From NCBI GenBank assembly GCA_036571765.1, contig BROE01000004.1, forward strand, positions 4,990,453 through 5,054,452: a stretch of 64,000 nucleotides of DNA, given 5' to 3'. Shown here piece after piece: positions 48,541 through 60,799 of this stretch. This stretch comes from Plecoglossus altivelis. Lineage: Eukaryota; Chordata; Actinopteri; Osmeriformes; Plecoglossidae. Each line of letters opens with the position of its first letter. Within the stretch, counting starts at the first letter, position 1. A model generated the notes under the pieces. It was not told the DNA's origin. It saw only the letters and a list, made by a program, of their open reading frames with translations, and made no database searches. The position numbers and the translations under genes were made by a program.

Positions 48541-50097
48541 TCATCTAGCTCCCTCCTTCCATTTCTTTCTCTCTTTCAAGCCACTGAAAGAAAGCCATGC
48601 TTTCTATCGCTTTTGTGAGGTCTTTACGGGTGACATGGCTTCACTTGCAAATTTAATTTAGTCAAGATTATCTCAATTTTACCATGAGACAGCCTGGAAA
48701 CAAAGAGGCTGGCGCTGGGAGAGAATGGGGGACAGGACAACGGCAGACATGAGTGGAAATCCTGATGAGGACCCAGGGAGCCGTGCGTCTGCATGCTGGT
48801 GTGTCCAGTAACCAGCCCACAGCAAGACTGGGTGCTCTGGCTGCTTCTGCCTCCTCTCTCACCAAGGTCTGCTGGATCTGCTTCACCTGTCCTCCCCACG
48901 GAGGCCTTCACAGTTCCCCTGCCTGGCGTGAAACCTAGAAGAGGTTGTTCATGCTGACAAACTCCTTCCTGGGGTCAACACCCTGTGGTGTTTTTCTCTG
49001 TGCTTGTGGTCCAGTCAGAGTGCACTGCTGAGACCACCTATTCATGTCTGAGTGGATGTCCAGCAAACTGCATCAGAGTGTCAGTGGCTGGGGACATAAG
49101 TGGAACTTAATCAACCATGACAACCTCTTTTAGGGGGACGGTGCTGAGTGATGCACCGCAGTGGGGCAAACTGGTGCCCCGTTGAAATCGCTCCTCATGA
49201 CAAGAAACAAGCAACCCTACCAGCCTTCAAATGAGGAAGGAACAGCGTTCAGTCTGAGCAAGTGTTGCTGAATTCATTGGGGATACACGTCTAGTTTGAA
49301 ATCCTGGAACAGTACAGGGGGTTACCAGGACCACACAACCTGTTAACCTACAGCGATGTAGGAGTTGAAAAGTACAGATTGGATCAAAATGATGTGTGGT
49401 TTGGGCGTCCCCACCCTTTCGCCTTAGAGATAGGGGCCCTGACAGGCCTGCCCACACCCACCCAGCTGCAGGTCTGGGAAGGCCCATTACCCGGCTGGTA
49501 AACCATTCAGAAGATATCGGCAGCAGATTGCACTTCCATTCCTCAGTACTTTTAACGGGAACAAGGCAGCATTTTGACTGTAATTGGTTTGACAGAATTA
49601 CAAGGCTGATGGTGATGCCAGACTGCAGTCTCACAAGGCCAGCTGGTTTAATACGGCTTCGTTAGCAGCTTTCTGCCAAGCCAGCACCTTCCTCAGCCGT
49701 GCCTTCTACACCCTCTGGTCACTGTCTGAAATACGGTCGTAATGACTACCCAGAGCGGATTTGTGGGGAAGCGTTTGAGGTGGTGGAAGAATGAGAGCTA
49801 TTCCTTTTGGCCTTTTTGTGGTTGGCAAACCTAATACTCTTTAATTCCCAAATAACCATGCAGATAACACCATAAATACCCAGCTGCTAAGTGAGTGGAA
49901 CACTTTAAGCACTAAACGGTGTAATTATACGAGTCTTTGTTCCAATTCTAACACAGGAGGGATAAAAATAACAAACTTGCAAGTGTATATTTGTCCTGGG
50001 TTGGTACGGATAATTTAAATGGATTTGTGAAGGAACGGTTGTCATTTGGTCACTCTTTCGTCCTCTCTCCTTTTCTCTCTCCCTCTCTCTTTTCACT

Positions 50098-50143
<46 letters not shown>

Positions 50144-53100
50144 CCCTATCTCTCTCTCTCTCTTGTATTGTATATATTCTTGCCAGCCATTGTCCAGTAA
50201 TGACCTCTATTTTCTCTTAGTTCCACTCGGCTCAGTACAGCTGGTTCATGACACCCTTTTACATCATAAACAGTGACTTTACCCAGACTATTGGAAACAT
50301 ACTTCAGTAAAATTGAAACGAGGAGTTCAATGAACATGTTGTATAGGGCCATGCACACTGCTGATCTAGGCCTGTACTGAAAATCCTAACAGTGGCAAGA
50401 ATGGCCAAGGCTTGAAACAAACTAACTGATGGGCCTCGGTTATTTGCGTTTTATTAAATTATGCACTGTTTATGAATGGATGGAATGGATCTACAAGGGT
50501 AATATTTCTGACCTGCAATCACACACCAAAACAACAGAGCCCATTCTTGTGCTAGTGTAGCTTACCTCTTCAGTGTTTGTGCGAGGAGTCCCCCAAGTTA
50601 CATGTAATTACACACCACAGTGTCTGCCACTTGACTTAATCACAGCTGAGCCTCTCAGTCTTTGAAATATGACAGAGAGGGACAAACAGTTGGGTTCCAT
50701 TTTTCTTTCCGTGGTTTTTCAGGAGACATTTTGAGTGTGGAGGGAAGATATGAACCGCATCAGATTGCTGCACATCCAGTTAAGCTCAGACACAACTTAG
50801 CCTACTCTGTCATTTGGAGATGCAGTGACATCATCTTTTCACTAGACTGTCTCATGGGAAACATCTCACTGTAAAATAAATCCGCTACTTTGAATTATCT
50901 TCTTTTTTGTTTACCATTGAATCGGATCGCATTTGGTCAAATCAGAGATCCTAACTGTCTCAAGAGAAATACGAGGTGATCTTACTTGAATTCAATTTAG
51001 ACAGATAGGTCATGTTTATGCAGTGGTTATATCATACGATCACATTCAATTATCATACTCTGAAACACTGCAATCTCCAGTCCCATGATCATTATTTCTT
51101 TGTCCAAACAGTGTCTCTGATGGTTAGAGTCAGTCGGAGGACTACACGCCCACAGACTTATTCACTACATGGATGTATCCATACAGCTTTAGAAGGAATG
51201 TGCATGTTTGACCTCTTCTTTGATGTCATAATTATAATCTTAGCTCTGTTTAGTTGGCTTTGGCCTGTTTGCAATGTTCCGGCTGACGTGCAATTGTATA
51301 ATGGTTGAATCGTATTTATTTTTCTCCCTTTTCTGCTGTGTCAAACTGAACATTGAATCTTTGAACTTTTTCCATCTGTAATTCAGATATATACAGAAGA
51401 CATTTTGCCACAGTAAATATGAAATGTCATGAAACGGTTTTTGGTCTGCAGCACATTTACTTAAATAAACAGTATGGTCCAGATCCTGTAGGTTTTTCTT
51501 GAGAGACACCAAAACATATTTTTGAGCGGGCATAAGGCTGGCTCTGATGTAGCATAAGGACCTCTCTGTTCTAGCTACCTAACTCTGAGCAGTGGCCGTT
51601 AAGGTCTCCTAGGAATGTCAGTAATTAGCTCTGTAATCACAAGCTTTGGGAAATCTTTGAGAAAACATACTTTATCGTTGTGTGAAAGTTTTCTGTCTGC
51701 GCTACTGTGCTGTGTCACTCAGCCAAAGGTTACAGAGGATGTACCATAATACAGGCATGTTTAATGAGAAACATGCTGGTAAGTTTGGTGTGGAGGCCAT
51801 TGTGCTGTACACAGTGGTGTTCCAATGCAGGTTTAGATGGTCCATGCCTGGCACCAGCCCATGTTTACAGCATGACACAGACCATAACAAAATTGTATGC
51901 ACTCAAACACCTACAGACACAACCGCTACTGTTGTTTTTCATCGAGACGTGGGTCCCCTAAAAAAAAACTGAGAGGTTCTCAATGAACAGCACAGCACAA
52001 GCTCACTGTTCCCAATGTTCGGACACCCAGACCCTTTACAGCAGCAGTCGCCTGCCTGTTTTTAGATCACAATCAAAGCCTATTGTTCTCATCAGACAGT
52101 CCTCACCAAGGTTAAGGTAAAGTATGGACCATATGTTCCACAGGATCTTCGATCAACCCAATCAATCAGTCTTGTCTACCAGGGGGAGAGAGAGAAAGGA
52201 GAGAGAGAGGTGAAGAGAGGCCCGAGAATATGTGACGATAAGGAACCCATTGTCCCTCCCTCACGACTCTACAGGTGGAGGTCTGGTGAGCGTGTCTTTA
52301 GAAGGCAGACAGGCATTCCACACATTCTGACTGCTGTATAATGTAAATTGCGCAATCTTCCATGGCATATGCAGCGCTCCTTTCTCTCCTCCAGCCAGGC
52401 AGACCCACAGCATCCGTCTCTTTCATGTCGGGGACACTGGAACTGGAATGTGGACAGGTGTATTTGATTGAAGTGTGAAATCATGCAAGAAGCCTTGAAG
52501 TGATGGAAGACTGGCTGATGATTATCAGATGCCCCACGTCTGGTATCGATGCAAACTCGATGGAACCCTGCTCTTAGGTTCCTTTTTGGCTTTGTTGCTC
52601 TTCCGACAGAGTTCTCTCCCTGAGGAAAGCGTTGATTACAGGCAGTTCTGCATGTTTTTGTTTTGCAGAGAAGCTCAGGTTTGTCGTACACGTAGCTTTG
52701 ACATTAAGTCCTTTACAGAGACATCGTTCAGAAATTAAAATTTTTCCCTGTTGTGTCATCATCGTTTCCCTGCAAGTGGTTCTTTTCTGCACGGGGAACA
52801 ATAGCTGTGCTATTTTCTTGAAAGCGTCTCTGCTGTCATTGTGTGTATGTGTGAGAACGCTGAGACAACAGAGAGGTTTGGCACCTCTCAATGGGAACAT
52901 CCAATCCAAGTATTAGTGTCAGTCCTCATACCCCTCACATTGAATACCACAGTCCAGTGAAGGTCTCTCCCACAAAGGCCATGGTGTCAGATGAGATGGT
53001 GATGGAGCTTCTCTCACTGCTGCCTGTGCTACTGCACCAGCCAGACAACAGAGCAGATTCCTGGATGGAGTGAATCAGCAACTGCAGTTGTATTCACACC

Positions 53101-54600
53101 AAAACAAAAAAAAAAGCCCCCCAGCCCCTCCAGAAGCCCCCCCCCCCCCACCCTCCGTGCCTCTCTCAGGCTCCGTCTGCCAGGAGAGGCCTCAAGAGGA
53201 GGGGTGGGGGGGGGTCTGTGTGTGTCCATTATCTGGGTAACCCATCTCTCCTCAGCGTTGAGTGCTTCGAGGAGGTGTACAGTACAGCCAAGCCCGGCCG
53301 GACAGAGAAAGGAGGCCATTCTTTTCCCTCTGACTCTCAGCTGAAGTGCAGCGCTACCTCAGGCTCTGATTTCTGAGGACCTTTTGTGTCGCGCCACAGA
53401 TCAGGGACGCAGAATGAGGCTGGAGGCAACCCGACACCGCGCCTTCACGTTTCAACCCCGCAGCCCTGTTTCCAGAACACTGGACGCAAAAGAAAACGTG
53501 TCTTTTTTTTCTCTCGCTCAACATGAACTAACTTATATTTTTTATGCGTTTTTTTTTGACGGCTCAAACCCATCTGAGGATGAAATCAACACGGACTGCA
53601 TTGTTTTAACGTGTCTTTGCTATCTGTGGCTCAAATCAATAGCTTGCTGAGCCTTAGATAAGGACTTCCCAGTAGCACTTGTGAACAGTCCCAGGTGGCT
53701 TGGCTGGTAAAGTAACACCTGGTGACCTTGTAATGTGAGCAGCATACCTTCAGCATTAGAGTCTTCAAGCTGCCTGCCTAGCGGGCTGGAAAGAGGGTGT
53801 TCATAGCAGAGATCTGGGGACGGACTGTTCTACTGTATTCTCTCATAATGGCAACTTAATTTACATCCGATGAAACATCCGATTCTGTCATCTCAGTTGC
53901 CTACCTCCACTCTGACTCCAACACACAAAGTGATAAATTAATATTGTGAGCTTAGGTGGGGTAGATGTTCCTCTGAATGGACTGTTTAAACAAGAAATGT
54001 TGCGTTTGACTTGTTGTGAATGAAGGAGGGGGGATGGAGCTTTGAATGTTGATGTGCAAGACCGTTGATTTACAAGTTTGTGTATGCTGCAAGGCTCCTT
54101 GGAGAATGTCTGGGTTGAGTGTTGTCAGTGCTGAACAGTTGCCCAGCGTGATCTAGTTGGTCATGAAGCGATCTTTCATCTGGGTGTGCATCCCTTTGCA
54201 GTGGCTGCTGACAGATTGGCACCTCAGTGTCACTCTCCACAGAGCTCCACTCTGTGGGTCCACCTCCGCATCCTGACGCAGCCCCCTTAGGAGTCTGACG
54301 CAGGGCGGCTGAGGCAGGCAGCGTCCTTGTCTGCCAGGGCCTGGGCCGGCCTGCGTCACCCAGGGTCGTCAACGGGCTCTGTCACGCTCCTGGCACATGA
54401 TCCAGACAGGGGGTTAGCGCTTCACTTCCTCTTCTGTCTCCCCGTTTCCTGTTCCTTCCTTAGGAGCCAATGTCAGCCCTACGGCAACCAGACAGTGGAA
54501 GGGGATCTCCTGTGTGTGTCTGCAGATGCTCCCAAGTACAAACACAAGACAGCTGTGGTCCCTGTCACACGTTGGTGCCATCCGATGGAAAGCATGAACT
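48541..54600. other. Intergenic, no gene supported
   Basis: Contains a CT microsatellite at 50,080-50,165, a run of A, C and G homopolymers at 53,102-53,215, and otherwise unique sequence with only short, domain-free frames. Confidence 0.5.
50080..50165. repeat. (CT)n microsatellite
   Basis: Almost pure CTCTCT for about 60 bp, then CCCCCCTATCTCTCTC. Confidence 0.95.
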
Positions 54601-54694
54601 CATAATGTAATGTAAATATAACATACATTCAGCAACCGGATTTGAACCAGCAATCTCCAGATCAGAAGTTTAAAGCTCCACCACTGAGCCATAC
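54601..54694 (-). mobile_element. tRNA-derived SINE head with short tail
   Basis: On the minus strand from 54,694 there is an A-box-like TGGCTCAGTGG and, 32 bases further, a B-box GGTTCAAATCC. These RNA polymerase III promoter elements are spaced as in a tRNA gene. The ends do not pair into an acceptor stem and the sequence continues into TATTTACATTACATT, so it is a tRNA-derived retroposon and not a tRNA gene. Confidence 0.7.
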
Positions 54695-55047
54695 CATGTG
54701 TTCTGTTGTTGTATAACGATGTGTTACTAGTTGATTTCTTTTGCTATTAAAGTAAGGGTTTACCATGTGCTAATTATACGTGAGTAGAGGGTGAAGTCTA
54801 TTGTGACTGGAGAGTCTTTACTTGCCTCTAAAGGCACAGGATGTGAAAGGCAAAGACTTGCAGTGGTATTCATGGTGGAAAAAAGAAAACACCGTCTCTG
54901 TTGCAACCTGTTGTGGTTGCATCTCCCACGCTAGCAGGTTGTAGGAGAGAGGAAAGTGTAGTGGGATGCGTGGAGACGTGTGTTCATCACAGCTGTCTGG
55001 GATATTTCACAGCTCCACGAGAACAGGGGTGGTGGGAGTAGAGCTAA

Positions 55048-55077
55048 GGGGGAGGGGGGGGGGGGGGGGGGGGGGGG
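55048..55077. repeat. Guanine homopolymer, 24 bases
   Basis: GGGGGA followed by 24 consecutive G (55,054-55,077). Confidence 0.95.
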
Positions 55078-56218
55078 TACGGTGAGCGATCCACAGAGCA
55101 ACTAGGCAGTTTCAGACTTCCTTTCTACAAGAATTCTAGGACAGTCAATCATCGCGTGCATGTCTACACACACCTCGGGTCGTGGACTTTTCACAGACTG
55201 CAGCTCCTGTGCTCAGGACCTATGTCAAAGCCAGGAACTTTGGTCAGAAGTTTATAACTGACCCACTTAAACACCACATGGCTGTTATGGCCTCATTGTG
55301 TGGTAACGACCCGTCCTCCACCAATTACTGCAAACTGCCAAGTCGGCCTCTTTCAAACCGTGTCTATGGCCTGCCACGTGGGTCCTTGCTGTGAAGGCCA
55401 TCACCCCCCCTGTCATTATTCACAAGAGTGCAGACCTGTTATAGCTGCAGCAGCAGTATAGGTGGACTGCAGGGTCTTTGGTGTGGTGTGTGTGCTGTGC
55501 AGTGATGCACAGCCTAACTGGTTGCAGGGCCAGGGCTAGGGCCAGGCCTGGGGGAATTACAGGCTATTCTTTAAGCAGAGGTTGGAGGGGAATAGCTGGA
55601 CCTGGGTGTACTCCCTCAGGAAATTAAAAGCCAGGACTATTTCCTTCAGACTCACGGTTCTCTCTTATCTTCTGCCAGTGGGTTAATGAATAGCAAACTA
55701 TTAGTCTCTGGTTTTCCTCATCTTCCTCTGTTGTTTATCTAGATAGGACACATCCACCTTGCTGAAAGTTATATCAGCAGGACCTTATTTTGCAGTAATA
55801 AATATGCAATTGGAGGAACCACATTATGTAAGATATCTGGTTCCACCTTGTATTTTTACAGCTAAGATAGTTTAGTGGGATGCGGTCGTTCTACCGTAGC
55901 AGAAAAGTAACCTGCCACAAATTAACCCTCTTCTAAATGCCACGAAGTGACGCATCAGAATGTATAACAATATGTCCATGTTGTGATTAAATACTCCGGT
56001 CTATTCCCAAGGTCCTGCCCGAATGTAAATTCAACAGGAATGCAACAGAGAAGGCATTGCTCAACAGCGAACTGGTATTTGGCTGTACCCCTCAGCCATA
56101 ATGCAGAACTACAAAGTGTTCTAGAATAGAACCCACAGCATGCACTCTGAGCTGCCAATGCCTCCCATTGTTGTTTTGGAACATTCCCGTTGTGGAACAT
56201 TCATCCTCAGGTATTCCG

Positions 56219-56268
56219 GCAGTCTCCCTGCTCCGCTTGTGTCCTTAGGACGAGAGCAGGGAGACTGC
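56219..56268. repeat. Perfect inverted repeat, 15-bp arms
   Basis: Arms GCAGTCTCCCTGCTC and GAGCAGGGAGACTGC around a 20-base spacer that itself contains GTCC-TTA-GGAC. The RNA would form a hairpin of 15 bp plus an inner 4-bp stem. Confidence 0.85.
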
Positions 56269-57002
56269 AAAGCAGCGCCAAACCAGCCGTGCAGGCCTGA
56301 GGCAGGGGGGTGTGTGGGTTAGAGAGACTGCGTGCTCTGACGCACCTCTGTCACTACGCTAAGATGACTGCTGAGATGAGATCTCAACGTAAGACTGACC
56401 CACAACTCAACGAGTGAGTGGCAGCTCAGCGCGCTTCTCCGCTCCAAACGTCTTTGTCATGTGTTGGCGTCTGCTTGTTTGGCTGTTTGAACTCTTGAGG
56501 ACGGTATGCGTCGATGTAACCTTAAGAGGATGCAGAGAGTGATTCAAAGCTCATGATCTAGAGATAGGCAAAGCCTTTGTTGAAAAGAACTCTGTCTCCG
56601 TTTTTCCGAGCCTTGGATTTATTTTCAGTTCAGTCTTGTCCTCGCTGGTGAACCTTTTCCTTCAAAAACATCCATGTTGTGGAGCACCCTGACCAGGTGG
56701 AGTCAGGGTCAAAGGTTTCCCGCCTCCTACCGGTCAGGAATCCTTCTGAGGAGATTCCAACCAGAGAACATTCTATTGTTCTGTGGGGGAAAACTGTTGC
56801 AAGGGGTCTCAGAAAAGGATTACGACAGTTGGCAATTATGCCATCAAGATTATATACTTCATTAGGTTTATGGTTTACCATTATACTAAGTAGTGCTGAT
56901 GCAATTACACAGTTATCACAGTTCAAATAAAAAAAAGAATTTTCATTAATTTACATGAACTGTGTCAATGACACATGGTTGGCCCTGCAACTTGTTGGTT
57001 GT

Positions 57003-57135
57003 AGTCCAGGGTGTACCCCGCCTGTGGTCTGAAGATACTGGGATAGGCTCCAGCCACCCTTGACCCCTAATGGAAACAAGCGACACTGCAATCCCTTCCA
57101 GGGATCAGCGGTAGAAAGTGAATGAATGAATGCAC
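57003..57135 (+). mobile_element. 3' tail of a non-LTR retrotransposon (LINE fragment)
   Basis: GTCCAGGGTGTACCCCGCCT then GGGATAGGCTCCAGCCACCC, ending AGAAAGTGAATGAATGAATG. This matches the familiar 3' end of fish LINEs, which terminate in tandem tetranucleotides. The 5' part is absent, as usual for truncated copies. Confidence 0.7.
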
Positions 57136-58714
57136 GTGTCAATGACAAGGTTATGCTCACAGATCTTAAACATACACGCATGCAGCTGCTTGCTGGGAGA
57201 TCATGTTTCTGTCTCGTAAGCTGTTATGTCCATCTCAGACCAATATGACCACCAGCTAGGAAAACAGCAATCAGACCAGAACACGTTTCCAAACCTTCTT
57301 AGTCGAGCGCTCTGTTCAAATGAAAATGTTATTCTGTTCTTATTCGAGTTTCGCAGAAATACACGCGGTTTAATCCAACCACAGAAAAGGCTTATTCTAT
57401 CCTTGTGGGCCTCTGAGTGTGTCAAGCTTGGGTGGGGGAGGAAATGGTCTTCAACGGGGGAGGGGCTTTCATTCTCACATAGCACTCTGATGCTTTTATT
57501 CATCACCAGAAAGCAACGATGTTGACACATTCTCCGGCGAAGAGTTGGTGGAGGTGGTTAGGAGGCCTTGTCTGAGTCGGAGGCTGTCTGGTGCGTAAAA
57601 GGAGTGTTTTGTCCAGGGTGGACAGGCTGTCATTCTGGGCTCTGCATACTTCATTATCTTCTCTCTCGACCAGGCCTTCAGTCAGGTGCTTTTCTTGCTC
57701 ACTGTAGGAGACGCCAACGTTCGGTGGATACTAATCTGCAGGCCTCCTGTGATGATGGGATGGGCCAGTCTCCTGAACGCTTGTCTATCATTACTCCTCT
57801 AAAAAAAGAAAAAGAGCACTTCCTCTCTGGCATCATAGCAACATATCCCCATGGTATCAACCATGCATGTTTGGAAGAAGAAACGTTAGCATTTGGGGCA
57901 AATCGTGTCTCAATCTGGAGTGTTTTCTCTCCCGGATGTGTGGCAGTTCACAAGGACTGTGTCAGAGGAGATGTATCGACTGGGACAGAGGTGCTCTGAA
58001 TAAACAGGACATGGGTATCCGTGGAAACCACACTGAGTTCTACACAGGGAGATCGGTCATGATGACTATAACAACCGTAAAGCAATTTCCTTCAACAACT
58101 AATCGTAAAAAAAACCTTCTTTACCACCCCCAGACAATTGATTTCTTAGACTGATTGAGCCACTATGTGTAGATAGAGGTTCTGTGTATATATAGTGTTA
58201 TCTCTAAGTCACAGTTTGGCGGGTTAGTATTTGATCTGAATGTTCTTCAAGCCTGTGCAAATCAGTGAAGTCAGACGGACCAAGGGCAAGGAGGAGAGGA
58301 CTGTGTCACATTCCTCATGTGGCCTGCAGGATGGTGAGCGTGTGTGCCTTGCCCCAGGAGACCTCGGGGTCCCTGTCCTCCTCTTCCTCTTCCTCCTCCT
58401 CCTTCCTCTTCTTCCTCCTCCTCCTACAGCAGATTCTCCGATCTTGGGCCTGGCATTCTGCTGGCTGTACACGCTAATGGTGACGATTGGCATCAGCGGT
58501 GTAATTGTCAAAATTGTTTTTGCAATTTCACCCACTTTTGATTCCTATATTGCAGATAATTAGGTGTACTGTAGTGTCTGCTAAACGATCAGCATTATTT
58601 TAGTGATAAAGTCCATTGTTTCAGGGAATCGCATTGGTTCAATGAGGACATTGTTATTAAGCTAAGGGTGAATATGAGTGCTCACTGCCCAATTACATTC
58701 AGGAAACCAGTCTT
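57136..58714. other. Intergenic flank of thbs1
   Basis: No gene supported. A CTTCCTCCT-rich tract lies at 58,378-58,432. A plus-strand TGTGCAAA at about 58,255 would be a further miR-19-type site on the minus strand only if the thbs1 3' UTR extended this far. Confidence 0.45.
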
Positions 58715-58734
58715 TTAAAGAGTTAAACAACTAT

Positions 58735-58740
58735 TTTATT
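58735..58740 (-). terminator. thbs1: Candidate thbs1 poly(A) signal
   Basis: AATAAA on the minus strand, about 2.06 kb downstream of the stop codon. Confidence 0.55.
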
Positions 58741-58909
58741 GTTTTCCAAGTATGTAACAAAATAATTGCTATGGATAAAAACAGCATTTTGCATTGTAAA
58801 ACTACGTAAAAATGTTTACAGACAAGCATCACTAATTGTACAAAAATAACGATGATAACAGTAATAAAAAAAAGTACAAACGATAAAGAACAGAACATCC
58901 TCACGTCAG

Positions 58910-58917
58910 TGTGCAAA
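58910..58917 (-). promoter_or_regulatory. thbs1: Candidate miR-19 target site
   Basis: The minus strand reads TTTGCACA, the 8-mer complement of the miR-19 seed. Mammalian THBS1 is a described target of the miR-17-92 cluster. Functional use here is inferred. Confidence 0.45.
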
Positions 58918-60791
58918 CCGTTTATACAGACGGACACGCCCCCTTTCTCAGGCAGCAAATCCTGATAAATTATTTAAATAGCAATTATCTACACACAAAC
59001 TCGCGTGCGCGCGCACACGCACTTACACACACACTTACACGCGCGCAAACACACATACTGTGTCAACTTTACAAAAAAAGCAAAGACAAAACAGAACAAT
59101 AATTTATCCATTAAAAAGAGCATACATATAGCAAAACATACTTATAACTCTCCCGTCTGATGTGTTTATTTCATTGGGCAGGTGGAGAGGACGCGGGGGT
59201 CTCTTATAAAAGAAAAGTAATACTATTTACAGTTCATGCTACAGTAGCGATAAAATGTCGGATCGATTCGCGTTCTGTAAGCATGTGAAAAAGTACAACG
59301 TGTTTTTTTGTTTGTTTGTTTGATCAAATTATACACAGCAATGAGGTAATATTTGTACATCAAAGGTTTCCTTTGTTTTTTTTCTTTCTCTCTGTCTCTT
59401 TCTGAACAAAAGGCACACAGGTCGCACGCACATCTCACCGAGAAGCCCTGGGTCTCTGCACCGCAGGTAGCCGACGCTCTGTCGGGGGGAGGACAGACTG
59501 TGCTGCGCGCCAGAGAGCCAGAGCTGACATTGTTAACGTTAGCCAATAACCAGGGGCCAATTTCCACCAGGTTCGTCGAGAGAACATCAAAATAATATTG
59601 GAATTCTTCGCTGCCTACATTGTAGACAAAGTTGAATAAGTTACGGTGTGTTATTTACATCGTTTTGAATTTAAACCTCCGAAGATGACATATTCCTACA
59701 CCTTCTGTCAAATGGCTTAATTTTTGTAACTGATGTTTTCTTGTTTAGAGAAAAATACAAAAAGTAATTGTGAGTGGATCGTTTTACGGTTAGAAAGTGG
59801 GCAGACAGTCCAGCTCTGGCCATCCACCTGCTCAATATTGAACTCCCTTGGTGCTGTGTGTCTTGGATTGTAATGCCAAGATGGCAACTCTCATCTTACC
59901 CTGAGAATGTTACATAATGCTCATTTAACTTAACTACATCGATCTAATGCCAGCCACAAAGTATACTGATGTATTGACAATTTTTTTCGGCTCATTTTAA
60001 TTTCGTTTTTTGTTTTCTTTTGTCTCTGCAACACTTCTCAAAAATTACTTTAACAGCAAGTATACTGTAAATGGGTTATAGCAAAGCAGTATTTTACGTT
60101 CTTATTTACACAAAAAGGAAAACATACATAGAGTTATCATCCCTCCATAACTTGTGGTTACTCAACTGCCACTGAGAGTCGGGAGTTCTAACAACACATA
60201 CAAGTCAAAAAAGGTGTTTTGCTTTCTGCAGTTTCAGAGCAAATTTAGGGTCATGTCATTCCCAATCTGTGGTCGGTAGATCTGGTTGGGTTTTCTAAGA
60301 AGGGAAAATCATCAGTCTTTTCTTGCCCATCCAGAAAATGAAATAGAGGCAGTGAGAGAGAGATGGAGATAAAGAGAGAGACATGGAGGTTCAGAAGTGC
60401 ATAGTTGTCTAGTTTTCTATGGGGAGCCGATCCCGTGAAGAACTGAATGAGGTCTTTCAAAGAGAAACAGAGGGAGCGACAGACAGAACATTGGCTCAGG
60501 AGAAGAAAGGGGAGGGGAGGGGGGGGGGCGGTTCCTCAGCAATACCTACTCTGCTTGGATGAGAGTGGAGGGGAGTCTCTCTGAATCTCCACTGGCAGTC
60601 AGCTGATTCTCTGTCCAAACCAGCATCAAGTTCCCTTGAGACTGACCTCACGCCCCCGCCCGACTGTGTGCGTGCCACAGAAAAGTTGAAAGCGTGAAAA
60701 AGGTATAAAAGGGTCCCTGGGCATCAATAATATGTGAGTTCATGTTTGTACAGAAAGGTGCATTTTTCTCAGAGCTTACTGCTCCCTGTAT

Positions 60792-60799
60792 TTATGCAT
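60792..60799 (-). CDS. thbs1: thbs1 last coding exon, end of CDS
   Basis: A long T-rich tract ending CTTCGCAG precedes AT GCA TAA, completing KYECR-D-A-stop. Human ends CRDP, so this short coding end fits. A weaker alternative acceptor near 60,282 would give a different eight-residue end. Confidence 0.75.

Larger units (their letters stand above)
54695..57002. other. Intergenic, no gene supported
   Basis: Contains a 24-base G run at 55,054-55,077 and a long perfect inverted repeat at 56,219-56,268. No gene. Confidence 0.5.
58715..60791 (-). other. thbs1: thbs1 3' UTR
   Basis: About 2.1 kb between the TAA at 60,792-60,794 and just past an AATAAA at 58,740-58,735 (minus), close to the length of mammalian THBS1 3' UTRs. 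It is AT-rich with several T/A runs, a CA/CG microsatellite at 58,990-59,050 and a TTTGCACA miR-19-type site at 58,917-58,910. A second AATAAA at 59,170-59,165 could give a shorter form. Confidence 0.7.

Noticed and set aside
54630..54694. tRNA gene
   Set aside because: A and B boxes are present, but the 5' and 3' ends do not pair into an acceptor stem and the sequence continues into a SINE-type tail.
60251..60282. Alternative last thbs1 exon starting ATCTACCGACC
   Set aside because: Its acceptor has a weaker pyrimidine tract, and the resulting eight-residue end does not fit thrombospondin C-termini. The 60,799 acceptor gives the expected CRDx-stop.
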